The notes under the pieces: generated by a model | Told to the model about the DNA's origin: nothing | Databases searched by the model: none | Seen by the model: only the letters and a program-made list of their open reading frames with translations | Assembly (NCBI GenBank): GCA_018697195.1 | Contig: CM031878.1 | Span: 38,871,402-38,935,401, forward strand | DNA: 64,000 nucleotides | Direction: 5' to 3' | Origin: Certhia americana | Taxonomy: Eukaryota > Chordata > Aves > Passeriformes > Certhiidae | Position numbers and translations under genes: made by a program | Part shown: positions 1-13,600 of the stretch, one piece after another | Layout: each line of letters begins with the position of its first letter | Position numbering within the stretch: position 1 is the stretch's first letter

Positions 1-323
1 ACCTAATCTCTGTAGATGTTCAGTGAACACATAATTGTTTCTTCCTCTTGCTTGTGGGAAAACAGATGTGTGCGTGGAGTTAAAGTAACGTGAAACTTTG
101 GATTTACCCGCTTTCTTTCTGTTGGTTTAGCAGTTTTGTCAGGGCAGTAAAACTTTTCTCTCTATTCCAAGTTTGCTGCTTGTGAATATTCCTGTATTTT
201 TCCCACTGTATATGAATATTTCATTTTGCTTAATTTTGGTCACAGAAACTTGATTTTATTTCTCACTGATGAGTAGCAAGACTTTGATTTTTAGAGTTGA
301 TGTACTTTTATATTTTATATTTC

Positions 324-357
<34 letters not shown>
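324..357. repeat. (AAT)n microsatellite
   Basis: About eleven uninterrupted AAT units directly follow an A+T-rich stretch. It is an ordinary slippage repeat and is likely to vary in length between individuals. Confidence 0.95.
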
Positions 358-1045
358 GAGACCTTCAGGGTAGATGGTCCCTATTATTCTGATTCATCCT
401 TTACATCTACTTTCTGTGTGCATTTTCTTCTGCTGCTTTCATGTATTTCCAAAGAGAAGCCAACAAGGAAGTATATAGACATAAAAATACAAAAGTATAT
501 CTAAAGTAAATTCAAAATCATTGGTTAGAAATGCATTTTCTTTTTTTTTTTAAATTTGATCCTCCATGAAAAGTAGTCTTGATAATCCATGTAACACAAA
601 ACTGCATTTTTTTCCTGTAGTAGTTTAAATAGCATTTAATAAATAGTTTTGAAAGAGGTATTTATTTAATAATGTAAGATTTTCTGGATTGTTTTCATTT
701 TCCTCTGCATATGGGACAGTACAGCTTAAAAAGCAGCTAACAACTCATCGTGAATTATAGACTTGCAAAGCTAATGTTGTTACAGCAATTACATACTTTG
801 ATCTGGACTAGAACATGTTAAGAAAGTTATTAGACAGATTTGCTGTGCATAATGAACATAAAAGCTATTTGTATATGATTCCAAAAAGGCAAACATTAAT
901 TGGAAGCAAAGTATAGCCTTGGGGTATTGCAAGAAGACTCTGATTTCAAGGAGATGATTTACTTGCTTTCTTTTCCTGCCAATTTTCCTTTAAAATGAAT
1001 TGAAATATAAAGGTTCCAAAGACTAGTGAGTCTTTGAAAAGACTC

Positions 1046-1063
1046 TTTTTTTTTTTTTTTTTT
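1046..1063. repeat. Poly(T) tract
   Basis: Eighteen consecutive T residues lie about 150 bp upstream of the first CR1 fragment. Nothing links the tract to that element, since CR1 elements end in short ATTCTATG-type repeats and not in poly(A). Confidence 0.9.
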
Positions 1064-1214
1064 AAGCTTTTAATAAAAGTGACTCACAGAGACAGACTCA
1101 CTAAAGACAGATACTTTTGTCACAGCATCCTTGGTGACAAAATGTCCAGCACAGTTTGTTAAACGCATCATGCAAGGGTCAACAAGGGGTTCACAGGCAG
1201 GCACCCTTGAACTG

Positions 1215-2212
1215 TTATAGTAATTGGGGTTATATTGGACTGGTGACCTGTCAGTATTGGGGCTCTGCAGGGATCCATCTTGGGCCCAGTGCTCTTCAAT
1301 GTCATCTTAAATAACTAGGAAGCAGAACTCAAAGGTACACTAAGGAATTCACCAACAGTACTGGACTGGGAGGAGCTGATGACTCCTTCAAAGGCAGAGG
1401 TTCTGAAGAGAGACCTCCACAAATCAGGGTCTGGGCAATCCCCAGCCATATGAAATTCAGCAGGGGAAAGTGCTGGATTCTGCAGCTGGGATAGGGCAAC
1501 CCTGGATGTATGGACAGACTGGGGAATGAGATGCTGTAAGCAGGGCCATGGAAAGGCACCCGGAGTTCCTGGTTGATGGCAAGTTGAACATGAGCCAGCA
1601 GTGCCCTGGCAGCCAGGAGGAACAACCCTGTCCTGGGGTGTCTCAGGCACAGCATCAGCAGCCAGGTAAGGGAGGGAGGGGATTGTCCCACTGTGCTCTG
1701 AGCTGGGGCAGCCTCACCTCGAGTGCTGTGTGTAGTTTTGAGTGTCACAATATAAGAATACAAAACTATTAGTGAGTGTCCAAAGGAGGGCTGTGAAGAT
1801 GGAGAAAGATTCAGGAGGGAATCTGTATGAGGAGTGGCTGAGGTCACTTGGTCAGCCTGGGGAGACTGAGGACAGAACTCACTGCAGTTACAATTTCCTT
1901 GTAAGGGGAAGAGGAGGGGCAGGCACTGATCTCTGCTCTGTGGTGACAGTGACAGGACCTGAGGGAATGGCCTGAAGTTGTATCAGGGGAAGCTTAACTT
2001 GGATGTCAGAGAAAGATTCTTCACCCACAGGGTGGTTTGGCACTGGAACAGGATCCCCAGGGAAGTGGTCACAGCACCAGTGGAGTTCACTAAGCATTGG
2101 GACAAGGCTCTCAGGCACATGTTGTGATTCTTCAAGTTGTCCTGTGCAGGGCCAGGAGATGGTTTTTTAGGTCCATTCCAACTCAGGACATTCTAGTATT
2201 CTGTGATTTTTT
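1215..2212 (+). mobile_element. CR1 LINE, 3' part of ORF2 plus 3' end
   Basis: This is a 5'-truncated, non-coding CR1 retrotransposon on the plus strand. Near 1280-1308 the reverse-transcriptase block around the phrase LGP-LFN can be read in a shifted frame. It continues through the post-catalytic part of ORF2 (NMSQQCPGS near 1582) and a G+C-rich C-terminal and 3'UTR section with phrases such as GGGAAGTGGTCACAGCACCA near 2060. It ends at ATTCTGTGATTTT near 2197-2212, a form of the CR1 terminal octamer repeat. Stops and frameshifts occur throughout and the FADD catalytic motif cannot be read. CR1 encodes an endonuclease/reverse transcriptase that copies its own RNA; 5' truncation is typical. 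The 5' boundary is approximate. Confidence 0.9.
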
Positions 2213-4866
2213 TTCTATGACTTGAATCTGATTATTCAACAGCAGGATTGCTACATACAGGAAATACTATGCTAGTACCTAAAGTAGACTAAAAATCTCC
2301 ATATTTTGTGGGTTTAGATAAAAATACCCTCTCTATTGGTAGATAATGTTTATTAACTTTGGAAATTTAAATTTTAAACTTAAATAGACATTTTTGACTG
2401 CGGTCAAATCCTTATATCTTCATGTAAGAGTGGCACACTTCTAAACCACACAAGGTAATGTTAATGATTCTTTTATTCAGATTTCACTCTTCTCTTTTTC
2501 TACAGCGTTTGTAGATAAGCATATACTGCTTCACAGTCAGTTAGTATTTTGAAATTGGAAAGCCTGTCCAGAAAAGAGCAGACATATGGGGGAAAAAAGC
2601 ACAAATCAGATTAATTCTTCTACTTATTTTAAAGAATATCTTTTACAGTATAAGAATACTGCAAACTGCAGTCTTTAAACATGACAACTTAGGAGAAGGA
2701 GAATCTCTAATCATTCTCAGAGAATGTAAAAATAGTATTTATGTCTCAAAACTATTCCAACATGTTTATATGGGCTAAAAGTTATTGCCCAAGAGATCAC
2801 AAAAGAAGCATTCAAAAATATGAAGGTATGAAGATACCTGAATGTGAGTGTGGAAGATATTTTTCACTATTTCACTACTAGAACATTCTGGTGCCTTTTT
2901 AATACTTAAAACTTACCCCGGTATAGCCGTTGTTCTACAGAGATTAAGACTTTGATCTACTTTGATATGGTAACTGGCACATAGTTTATATTTGTATTTC
3001 AGGATGATGTAAAATGTGCACCAAGTGCAGAATCTGTATCTGTTTCTCCTCTGAAACAGGTGCCAGAGAAGATGTAAATGGTGCAGATTGTCTCTCTTTA
3101 TGGGAACAAGCCCTGTGGGAGTTTGAGATGGTGGTGCTGCAGCATTGTCCGGGGTCTGTGGCACTTGCAGTAAAGTCCTTCATAGTACAATCAAAGGTGG
3201 CACTTTCACAAATGGCTCCACCAGTCACAGGGGTGTTGGTAAGCCACATGTCATTGTCTGGCAACAGGTTTCACTGAGAATGAACCTAGCTGATTAGAAA
3301 AAACATTAGTCATGTAAGAGCTGTTGGGTTTGACTGTTAAAGAGGAGGTAACTATATATAAAAGCAGGATTAGTTATTACCTAATCTTGCCCTAAGAGCT
3401 ATAATGCCCTAAGTAAACAACAACAAAAAGTCTGCAGCCTGGCATCTAGAGAGGCATGCATGCAGCCAGCAAACAGCCTGCAGTATTGTTGCTCCAGGCA
3501 ACCAGTTGTTCCTGGAGAGAATCTGCAGCTCTGAACACCACACAGCCAAATAACCTGTGAGATGGCATTGTTTCTCCTTTTACACTTACACTTCCATAGG
3601 ATCAAAAAGTACACATCTTCAGAAACAATTGTAGATTTATTAATTAATGGCTTGTGCTCACTTGATAGAATAGGACAAGGATTATTTTTATGCTATCAGT
3701 GAAAATAGTGTAATTAGCTGAGATAAAAAAAAAACCAACAAACTTGATTGATTTAAGATAGAGGAAGTTTCATTTTGAAGTTGTGATGCATTCACCCTAT
3801 GCTTTGACATTCTTTTTCCTCTCTGAATACCGAATACTGAATTAGCCTGAAGAAGGTGTTAGAATTTATACTGAAAAAATGACAAATATTGTCAGCTGTT
3901 TTTGTCACCTTAGCACGGTTCTACAGAATGCATAGATAGTCAGTGAAAAGTGGCTGATGGTAGAATGATTTAAATGCATTACTTCTATTTTAACATGTTT
4001 AACATTTAGCACTTCAACAGGAGGGTACATCAGATCAAATGTATTCATTTTCTCTAAGTGATCAAATGATGACAATGATCAGAGGGGATTGTGATTCAGA
4101 ACTTTCCCTGTGTAAAGATTTTATTGTGAAGAAGGAGCAATTCTAAGTCAAATAATTTTAATTTGGAAACATTATTCTGAAATTATGCTAATGAAATAAT
4201 TTTTCAGTTTCAAGAAGTAACTTTGGGCCTTTTGGTAAGACAGTGAAGTTTCTGGAGCAGTAATAGACTTTTCTATTATTTTCTATTTCTAAATAGACAA
4301 TATTTAGACAATATTTTGTTTTGTTTTTTTATAAGTCCTATTTTTGGTCTGAAAGACACAGAAATATCTATAATACACTAAAGTCTGAAGAAAATCAGTT
4401 GATGAAGAAGGAAATACCAGCATAATGATTTTGTTCTAATGAATGCAAAGGACTTTTAAAGTTTATTATTACAATAATTTTCCATCTATTGTTTATTGTT
4501 CTCATTCACCATTCAAGGCCTAAAATTCAATTGTAAGTCCTATGGGTCATTTACTGAGTCATTATTCACATGTTAAAGCATCTAGCCTTATTCAGATTCT
4601 ATATGTACTTTGTAATTGCAGCAAAATTCAATGGACTTGTTGAAATATAATTTTCTGATTATGCTAAGACCCATTGCTTTAGCTACAGTTCTGAGTTCAG
4701 CCTGATGCTGTTAGATAAAGCTTATAATCCTTTTCCCTTCATCTATATAACCGTCAATTTTGAAATTTTATTTTTATTTCTGCATCTAACAAAGGAAAAC
4801 AAAAGAACATTATACGTAGCTGCATTCTATTTTCTGGAAACAGAGTTTGATTTCTTGAACACTCCT
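2213..4866. other. Unique DNA with an exon-like, higher-GC island near 2990-3290
   Basis: Mostly A+T-rich single-copy sequence without recognisable repeats. One stretch near 2990-3290 is richer in G+C, open in several frames and flanked by a TTGTATTTCAG acceptor-like end (2992-3002) and a GTAAGC donor-like start (3239-3244). The open plus frame has a TGA just inside the acceptor, so a coding exon is not supported. The rest shows nothing notable. Confidence 0.5.
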
Positions 4867-5452
4867 CATACTGGTTTTGGTTGGGATAAAGTTATTTTTG
4901 GTCATAGGAGGTGTTATATTTTGGACTTGTGACCAAAACAAATCTAAAATAGTTTTGGAATATTTTTGTTATTGCAGAACAGTACTTGCACAGCATTAAG
5001 GCCTTTCTATTATTCTCATGCTGGCCTACCAACAGACGTGGTAGGGCTGGGGACACAGCCTGCACAGCAGACCCCAGCTTCCCAAAGGGACATCCCATAC
5101 CATGGAAGTCATACACAGCAGTAAAAGCTGGAGGAGAGAAAAGAAGAAATTTGGAGTTTGGACTTAATGGCATTTATCTTCTCAATTAATAAGCATGATG
5201 GAGCCCTCCTTTCCTTGAAATGGCTAATCATCTGTTATTTGATTAGTGAGTAAATAGGAATAGCCAGTAGGCCCCTATTTACTTTTCTTGTGTGTGCAGT
5301 TTTTGCTTTATCTATTGAATAGTCTTTGCCTCAACCCACAAGTTTTCTCACTTTGACCCTTCTGATTTGCTCCCCCATTCCAATCGGGAATACAGGAAGG
5401 TGTGTGAGAAGCTCTGTGGGTTTCTGCTGTCACCTGTGGTTAAATAGCAACA
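4867..5452 (+). mobile_element. Solo LTR of an endogenous retrovirus (family A)
   Basis: The block reads as a complete but decayed avian retroviral LTR in plus orientation. It opens with CTGGTTTTGGTTGGGATAAAG near 4871. The middle carries the U3 phrase GGGACATCCCATACCATGG near 5089 and a weakened TATA region near 5117. The R/U5 part has CAACCCACAAGTTTTCTCAC near 5333, and it ends GGTTAAATAGCAACA near 5452. The reverse complement of the same family lies at 36254-36712 beside a primer-binding site, which supports the LTR call. The expected TG start has become CA. No internal retroviral sequence or convincing target-site duplication was found, so it is an old solo LTR. Confidence 0.75.
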
Positions 5453-7223
5453 CAGGCAACTGAAAGTAATACACAATGTTTTTGCTTTTTTCATGTGTAG
5501 TCATTGCATTCCAATTTTATGGAATTTGATTTTTTAATATGTCAGGGAAGCCAGCTGTGATAGAATCCATAAATGCACGCATATTTTCTCATTGGAAGCA
5601 TCAGTATGTTTGGTAGAAGAACTTTCCATCCAAACAGCAAGAAAAAGTGATGTCAGTCTTGTAATATAAATAATAGTAACCCCCCCTATTTAATAAGATT
5701 GAAAACTTTGTTCAGAAACAATTAAATGTTTTGACAAAAGGCACAATATATACTGCCTGTTAAAGAAAAATAGCAACATTTGGCTTATGTTATTCAAGTG
5801 TGTGCCTTATTCTTCAGCCTTTAACACCCCTGATCACAACTCTTGAAACATCAGAGCATTTTCTGGATATAGTTTGCCAGTGTTTTGTTTTATTTATTGT
5901 TGAAATAAATAGTTGAAAGCAATATTCATCAAAACAATTTACAACAGTTCAGCAGAGGAAGAAATTAACCAATATACAAGGTCAGTAAAGGACTTAGGAA
6001 AAAGTACTAATGTTGATATTAATGCTATTTATAAATGGCTTACTTAATTATTCAGTGATATACAGCTTTCTTTATTGGGAAACACAGAAGTTGCTTAATA
6101 GCACATTGCACCAAAACACAATGGTTCAGAGCACAGAGTTGGACTACCATCAGAATATAAATGTAACAGATGTGTTTTATTGGCATCTACCCTAGAAGGA
6201 TTATTGGTGTACAAAGATGAAGGCATAAATTTGGCCAGAGAATAAAGAATTTTAATCCTTTTGGGGCATTGCAAGTATGCAGAAGAAAAGATGGTGTTAA
6301 CGGGGATAGGAACAAAGAGTACTGTAATATTTCCTTTCAAAGCTCAATTTATGTGGAGAAATAATAAGACATCTCATCTCATATCTGACAAAAATTAATT
6401 ATTTTGAAAAATACTCTTTGCATAAAAGTGGTTCTGGTTACAGTGTAGCATATAAAAAGTGCATGGAGTAACCATGACAATTAGAAACATGAAGCTAATT
6501 AGATCTGCAAAATATTTTGCTTCAAAACCAGAATGAAATGAAACCCAGGTAATCAGTAAGTGTTTTATTGGACCCCTTATTATCAAAATGGATACATTTG
6601 AACAGACAGCAAACACATAATAAGTGCTAGTAAAAAAGATGTTTGCAGTTGCAGAAGAAAGGTTAGCATTTTTTAAAATAGAAAAAGTGTCTAAATCAAG
6701 TTATGCACTTATAATATTATATTTCCCTTTTACTTTTTCCTTCATCATGAGAACTACTAGAGAAAGTGATATTGTATGTCATTGGACAAGAAAGATATGA
6801 TTGTCAAGTGTAGAAAACTTCAAATTTATAATGTTTGTGTTGGGGAACTTCTGGCAGTCAGTTTGTGTTAAGAGACAGCATTTAAGACTATATTAACACG
6901 GGAGCTAAGAAGAAACCTCTAACAAGTTATTAATTGAAAGTTAAAGGAACCGTCTGTACCCTTGAATATAAATTCTGAAATGTAATAAACTTTTAAAATG
7001 TTTTCATTATATCTGATACTTGTAGTCAAGAATTTTGTCAATACTCTGTAGTTTAGCTTTTTCATCTGTAGTTACACCTGTAAACTCACTAAGAATGGGA
7101 AGAAGAATGTTTTAATATTTTAAGTAGCATAATTTAAAGTAGAAGAATGTGAACATATGAAGAAGAGATGAAAGAAAAACAATTAGGGAAAATAAGACTT
7201 CTCATTGTGCCTTCTTTGACAAC
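5453..7223. other. Unique A+T-rich DNA, no gene seen
   Basis: Short open frames of 60-80 codons occur on both strands, as expected by chance. No repeat family, RNA gene or splice-bounded exon is visible. Confidence 0.6.
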
Positions 7224-7280
7224 TGGACTTGATGAACTAAAATGTCTTTTGGAACCTTAATGATTCTATGATTCTTAATG
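7224..7280 (+). mobile_element. CR1 LINE 3' tail, very short
   Basis: The phrase GACTTGATGAACTAAAATG is followed by CTTTTGGAACCTTAATGATTC and TATGATTC. This is the conserved final 50 bp of a CR1 element (the ACTTGATGATCT...CCAACCTTAATGATTCTATGATTC type). Only the tail remains, a typical heavily 5'-truncated insertion. Confidence 0.8.
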
Positions 7281-7420
7281 CAAGAATAAAGATACATTCA
7301 AGGATTTTTGAAGTGGATTACAGAAAAAAAACGATTTTGAAAAACCCTCATGGTTCAGTTGCAAAACTTACAGCTCCTACATATTTTCAAGGTCAAAACC
7401 TTGACATAGTTCACACTCAG

Positions 7421-7608
7421 AAGATGGCTGAGCAAATGAACAGGTTCTCCAGGGAAATGGTCACACCACCAGCCTGAGAGAGTTCAGGAAGCACTTGGAC
7501 AATGCTCTCAGCACATGGTGTGACTTTTGGGGTACTCTGTCCAGGGCTAGGAGTTGGACTCTCAGAGCCTGATGGTCTCTTCCAATTCAGTTATTCTAGA
7601 ACTCTAAG
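7421..7608 (+). mobile_element. CR1 LINE 3' fragment
   Basis: The sequence CAGGTTCTCCAGGGAAATGG at 7441, then CACTTGGACAATGCTCTCAG near 7491 and AGGAGTTGGACTC near 7549, matches the 3' end of the same CR1 type as the element at 1215-2212. It closes with TTATTCTAGAACTC, a decayed terminal octamer. About 140 bp of unassigned sequence separates it from the CR1 tail to its left, so these are two insertions or one rearranged one. Confidence 0.85.
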
Positions 7609-10600
7609 GAATGTATACAGGGTTGTATGGAAAAGGATAAACATGGAAAATTAAAAGAAAGATGTCTGATTTCATGACAGAAACAGATAATTTTCTTTTT
7701 GTATCTTAGGAAGAAAATTTATCAGTTGTCCTTTTGGGATTTGTATATGTTTCTCTGAAGATACTGAAATAAGAAATGTCTTGTCATCATATTTACTTTT
7801 CTCTTGTGCTTCTAGTACTTAAGAATAACTTTGATAAAATATTTTTTCCCTCATTGTATGAATTTTTAAATTAACTCCCCAACAATGACATATAAAGTAT
7901 TTCAGGAATGGAAGACAAAGCCCTTTTTTCAGTCATGAATTTCATGTTTGTATTACCAGAGAAAGCAATCAATTAATTTTGTACCAAGAAGGTGAACTGG
8001 AACATAAGCTTTGTTTTCAGATCTTCATTTACCATATGTGAACTTGATGGATCACAAATGAGATCATTATATTCATTCTATGCTCTGTAAAGTGAACTAT
8101 GTGGAGCAAGTCAAGGCTAGGACTTTAAAATCTTCCATGGTATTGTTTTGTAATTCTGGGTGTCAGGAAACACTGACAGACACAGAACCCCTGCTTGGAT
8201 ACCTTAAAAGGCAGTTTACTGCTGTGTATTAGTTGAATAGTTATTCCAAAATACATTATACTGACTGACATACATGTACCTATTAGTTAACACATAAAGG
8301 GAGCATGCTTATAAATTGAGCTAAAAAAATTAAAAATTAAGAAATTAAAAATTAAAGCTAAGCCTTGGCATAATCAAATTTCAACTGTTCATATAGCCTT
8401 TTTATTTTTTTTCCTTGCTCAAGCAGCTTAGATATGCAAAATTAGACTTTGCCAGCCTCAATCATATTTAAATGCATTATTATCGTGCTTTCAGTGCAAA
8501 ATGCCTTAAGAACTTATTTCTTTCTGTTCTGCATTTAGAAATACAAAATAAACTGAGACCCAATTACAGAATTAAAAACCCCCAACAAACAGAAACCAAA
8601 GAAAACTTTAAATTACATATTTTCAATATGAAACCTTTTATTCTGTGTTTCTGTCTAGTGTAATATTTGCAACAGACTTACAAAGTATTGAAAATAGGAT
8701 TTTTAATGGAAAGCCTCAGAGCTCTTCAGTGCAGTAATGTGAGTAAGAAAGCCATAACCTAGTGCATATTAGAGTTCTGAGAATTTTGCAGTGATTTGTC
8801 TAGTATTCTAACATATTTAAAACATATTTCTTCTCAAACTGATTTTAAACACTGCAATATCACATTTTTACCAAGTGAATGCAAAAAAACTATTTTAAAA
8901 AGCCTTGTTATTTTATGTATTTCTTTTGCTGATATCTATATATCAGATATGCTCCAAGCAAGAGCATTGGATTGAATCTGTATTCAACCTCTGAAAACCT
9001 GATTCACTCCAGCCTAATGCCAAACCATGATTGCAGGAGTTAGTCATGAAGAAAATAGAGAAAAAGAGAAAGTCAACCTGCAAAAAGTCATCTCAGCTAC
9101 AAAGCCTAAGTGGAACATAATTGTACAGTGCAATTCACTAAGTTCATATATAAAATGGCTCATGCATTCTTAATAAAAATTTTAAGCAATGTTGAGAAAT
9201 TAAGCCATTAGAGTTTTTGTACTGTAAAAGTGAGAAAAATCTTTCTTAGTTCTGAAACTAAGTTCTGAAACAGTTTTAGAAATTTGAACATAGCAATTGT
9301 GTGTTACAGTCACCAAGGTCACAAAATTATTTTTTCCTCCCATTAGCATAGTCTGATAAATGAAATGTAAGGCCTCCTTGCCCATATTCTGGTGCCAACT
9401 AGTCTGTGTTGCATTCACCACAAGTAATTATATCTTATAGTAAATAAGTTGATAATTTTCTTCATATCATTACATTTGCATTTATGTAAAAGATAGATGA
9501 TTATTTTCATGTCTTATAATGGAAACAAACCCCAAACTTAAAAGAATGAGGTAGTTTCTGCATTCAGGCTTGTTCTTGCATGTAAAATTTTCCTGAAGAT
9601 TTCTGGAGTTCATGAGTTCTGTCCATCTGAATATGATTGTAAATCTGACATTCATCATGTAAATTATCTAACTGCAGATAAGGTCTCTGAAATCACATTT
9701 CTCATACAATCACTCTTCTTCCTCTGCCCATTCTTGTCATAGTTTCTTAATCTTACAGTTCTTATTTAGTCTTAAACTATTATATGAAATCTGGGGCAGG
9801 ACTCTGTTTTCCTAAAATGGACACAAAATTATGTCAAAGAATTACTAGTTTTTTCACTTTGATAAAAGTGTCAGTCAGCTGGTGTCAGTCACATAACACT
9901 TCTTTTCTTATGCTTACACTTTTACATCCTTCTCCATAGTAACTGTAATTCCTCATGGCGCACAGAAAAATCCTGTGACACAAAAACCTGCAACATTTTA
10001 ATGTTTGCAAGGGAATGTTCCTAAGCAATGGAGCATGCAAGTTCTGTGGTTGTGTTCAGAAGCCTTCTAACCTTGCCCCCTCTACCACACCAGGTTTTGG
10101 AGAATGATATTATCTGGCCCTCTTTTTTATTCCTCCATTCCAGGGAGAAGGCACCTTGTTCCTACCCAGGTTCATCCTTACATGCAGGCAAGGTGAAATA
10201 AGAGCTTTCCTAAAAAGGGTCCAGGGCAAAGAAGAGAATCCCTCATTCCTTGATTTAGGTGAGGGAGGGTTTCAACAGGGAAGCAAGAATATCAAACATT
10301 AATCTCTTACTAAAAATAAATAATAATATTTCAATAATTATCCTATCTTAGTAACTTGGTTTATATGGTATGTACAAAGTTATTAATATTTGCTAAACTG
10401 TTATTTTAAAAAAGCCCTCAAAAATGTTTTGGTGTTTTACAAAATTTTTGATTTAAAGGAAAAGAAAAATGTTAAATAACAGAAGATAGTTTAGGTGGTA
10501 AATTGCAATCTGACATAGGTATGGTGGTGAAAGGAGCAAACATATAAAACTAACACGGTAGATACGTATTTTGCAATAGTGCTACCCTAAAAATGATCTG

Positions 10601-13600
10601 CATTAAAGCTGAAATTGTTACAGAGACAATCCGTTAAAAACAAGGCTTTAACTTCTAGTGGGTAACAAAAATGAGTTGAAGTCTCTCTAAAAAAGAAGAA
10701 TATCTATTTTCTAAATGCTGGAAAAATAAGCTGACTGATGACAATTAATTATTTGAGAAAGTGGTGGCAGAAGGACTTTCCATGATAGGAGATGATATTA
10801 TTAGTTAAAATGTAGTCCTAAACTAAGGGTTGTCTTTTGCTAGGTGTGTAATCAAATGTGCAATTTTAATGAAATTTCACAGAGTATGAATAAGATATGG
10901 CAAGCTGCACACTGGAAAACATGCTGGTTAGCTACTCTATGACAAAGTTATGCATCATAAGAGCTATGTGCTTATGTCACCTCATTTCCCACCTGCTGCC
11001 TTCTATTTAGCCTGAAATAGGCTAAGTGTGCCCCATTCTCACTCTGTATTTCATGTAGAGTATTAGCATGTCAAATGTAGAAGGGATTATGCTCACAGCA
11101 GTGGTCCTCATTCTTTCGCAAAACAGTGTGAAGTGTACTGATATTTGAGATCTATATGACTGAAAGTGAAGTGTTGGTGTATGGAAATGTATTACATTTT
11201 TGGGTAACCAACCGTGTTCTCATGAAGAAAAAAACTAAACCAAACAAAATTCCTAAACCAAACATATGTTATGGATTTACTTACTGTGCTCTGGAGATTT
11301 CAAATACTAAGATAGTTACAAACTGGCAAGTCAGACAAAGACTGGAAACACTCTTCTGCCACAGTGCATGGAGATAGAAAGAAGGCCCCCACAACTGCTC
11401 AGAGAGCTAGAAGGTCAGGGTGACCCCTCAAGACGAACATATTGTGCCAGCTTTTTGTTGGCAGGGCTCTATTCAGCTTCACTGAGTTGAGCCATATTTT
11501 ACCAGGTAAAAGCTAAGTCCACTGTAAAGGCTTCTGATAGTTCAGGACAAATGAGAAAGCAGAAAGAGTGGCTGCATTTTCAGGTTTTCAATTACTTGGT
11601 AAGTAGGATTTACAACATAAAGTCTCATGTCACCAACTTTCTGTCAAGCAACCATGCTGCTCATTGAACTACCAAGAGCTTTCACTCTGCATTGCGGCAC
11701 CTAATTGTACTTTTCACCAATGAAAAGTGAGAAAATTTATCAGTCAGATATCCACTTTACATTATTAAAGAATTAATTAGAATTAGAGCCCTGTGAGTTT
11801 TCTAATTAACAAAGAATCTCAGTAACAATGAAGGCAATCCAATTGTGTCATACTGTTTCCGCTCATACTCTCATTCATGATCATTAGGGTATGAACTCAA
11901 TGACCCTTGGAATTTTGCAAAGTTCACCAGTAATTATTTCAACATACTAATTTTAAGAAAGACCTGTATTTCACCTTGGCTGCACTCAGCTGTAAATGAG
12001 TTCTCCTCTTTTTAACTATATCGAATTGTAATACTTATCACTTTTGCTGGAAAAGAGGGACGTTGGTAGCATGAGTCATACACAGATACTCCTAAGTTCG
12101 AATATCCTCAGACCTCTCCAAGAACTTCTGAAGAACTTTGCAAAGTATGACGAGCTCTTCAAAAGAGATCAAGCTGTTTCACAGTCATCCTGTGATGATT
12201 TATTAAACACAGATTAGAAGTCCATTTGCCTGGTAGTTTGAAGTTTATTGTATTTTCACTCTTCAAGAGATTAAAGAAAGGATAGGGTCCTCATTCAACA
12301 GAGGAATTTCTTAACGATTTTCAAAGAAAAATTGATTTGACAGTGTACTGATAACTGTGGCAAATATTTGTTTTACCGTTAGCTTATAGGAAATACATCT
12401 CTGGGACGCTCCAAGAGGATGGAGTAGAATTAGAGAGAGAGATTAAATGGAATAGGAAAAACCTTCCAATGCTCGAATGACCTACCAGGCCTTTTGAAGT
12501 GACAAAGAAAAGGCATTTAAAATGATGAAAACCCCCCGTTGTCTGATATATTATTCTCTTATTTCCCAGAAGATGTCCTCATTACCCAAACCAATATGGA
12601 ATAGGACCCTGAAAGCAGAACTTCTAAAATCAATGCTAGACAGAATATACTATAAGTTGTACAGTACTCTTCTTCATTTAAAGAAAAAAAAGTTATCACT
12701 GAAGTATTGCCTTACTCATTGTCTATTCTATTCATTAATTTCATTACATAATCTCTGTTCAAGCAACTATATCTTGTCCTGCAAAATAGAGCTGTTTACT
12801 GGGGTGTTAAGCTTTTACTAGAAGTGAGATTGGCTTTTTACGTAGAGTCAATATTTGTGCATTGCTTAAATCAGCTAATTTGTGCTAAAGGGAAATTTTA
12901 TTTTTATTGATCTGGAAGTTCAAAGAAAATTTTAAGGTTGCTTTTGGTAATGACTCTGGATGTAAATTGGGATAGAAGGGATGGAATTTTTTTCTAGCTA
13001 ATTTGAGCTTATGTTTTGATTTACTGATTTGATATGATACCAGCTTTTTATTTTAAGTCCATTTTTTGCATACTAGAAGGATGCAAAATGGTATGGCTGA
13101 AGTTATACTTTTCTGTTTTTCTTCTTGAAATGGCTTTAGCAAAAGCAGGGTGGCAGGTAGGCCAGGTTCTCTGCAGTCTAGTGAATCTCCAACACTGAGG
13201 ACTGAAAGTCCTTTTGGCTGGCATAAGGCAGTTTTCTTTAAGGCAAACAGTGCTTCCTCCAGAATAGAAGCTCTTGAGTGCTATTCAGCCCTATTGAGCA
13301 TGACAATTGAAGCTATTCTCATTTGGATTGAAAAGTTCCCCATGTTTTTATAGTACCAGTAAATACAACAATGTGAGCACTGAGTGGAATCCTCCAAGCT
13401 TCTACCAGAAATTAATAGCTGCTAAGAAAAACATAAAATAGATTAATGAACAGGCTTGACCTATGTTTTATTATCATGAAACACCTTATTAACAAAAAAA
13501 ACTGGTACTCAGAAGCTTCATTATTGGCAAAGAATATATTTCCTCTGGATTTTTTTCACATTTCCTGAAAAGTAAGTCTTAATGTAGGACATTAAGACTC

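Larger units (their letters stand above)
1..1214. other. Unique A+T-rich DNA, no gene seen
   Basis: No open reading frame, family motif or splice-bounded exon can be supported here. The block holds an AAT microsatellite, a poly(T) run near 539-551 and a longer one at 1046-1063, otherwise single-copy-looking sequence up to the first CR1 element. Confidence 0.6.

Noticed and set aside
1315..1847. 172- and 111-codon minus-strand open frames
   Set aside because: They are antisense readings of a CR1 3' half, which is G+C-richer and so has fewer stops.
12522..12821. 99-codon plus-strand open frame
   Set aside because: A+T-driven composition (Leu, Lys, Ser, Tyr), no domain, no splice or promoter context.
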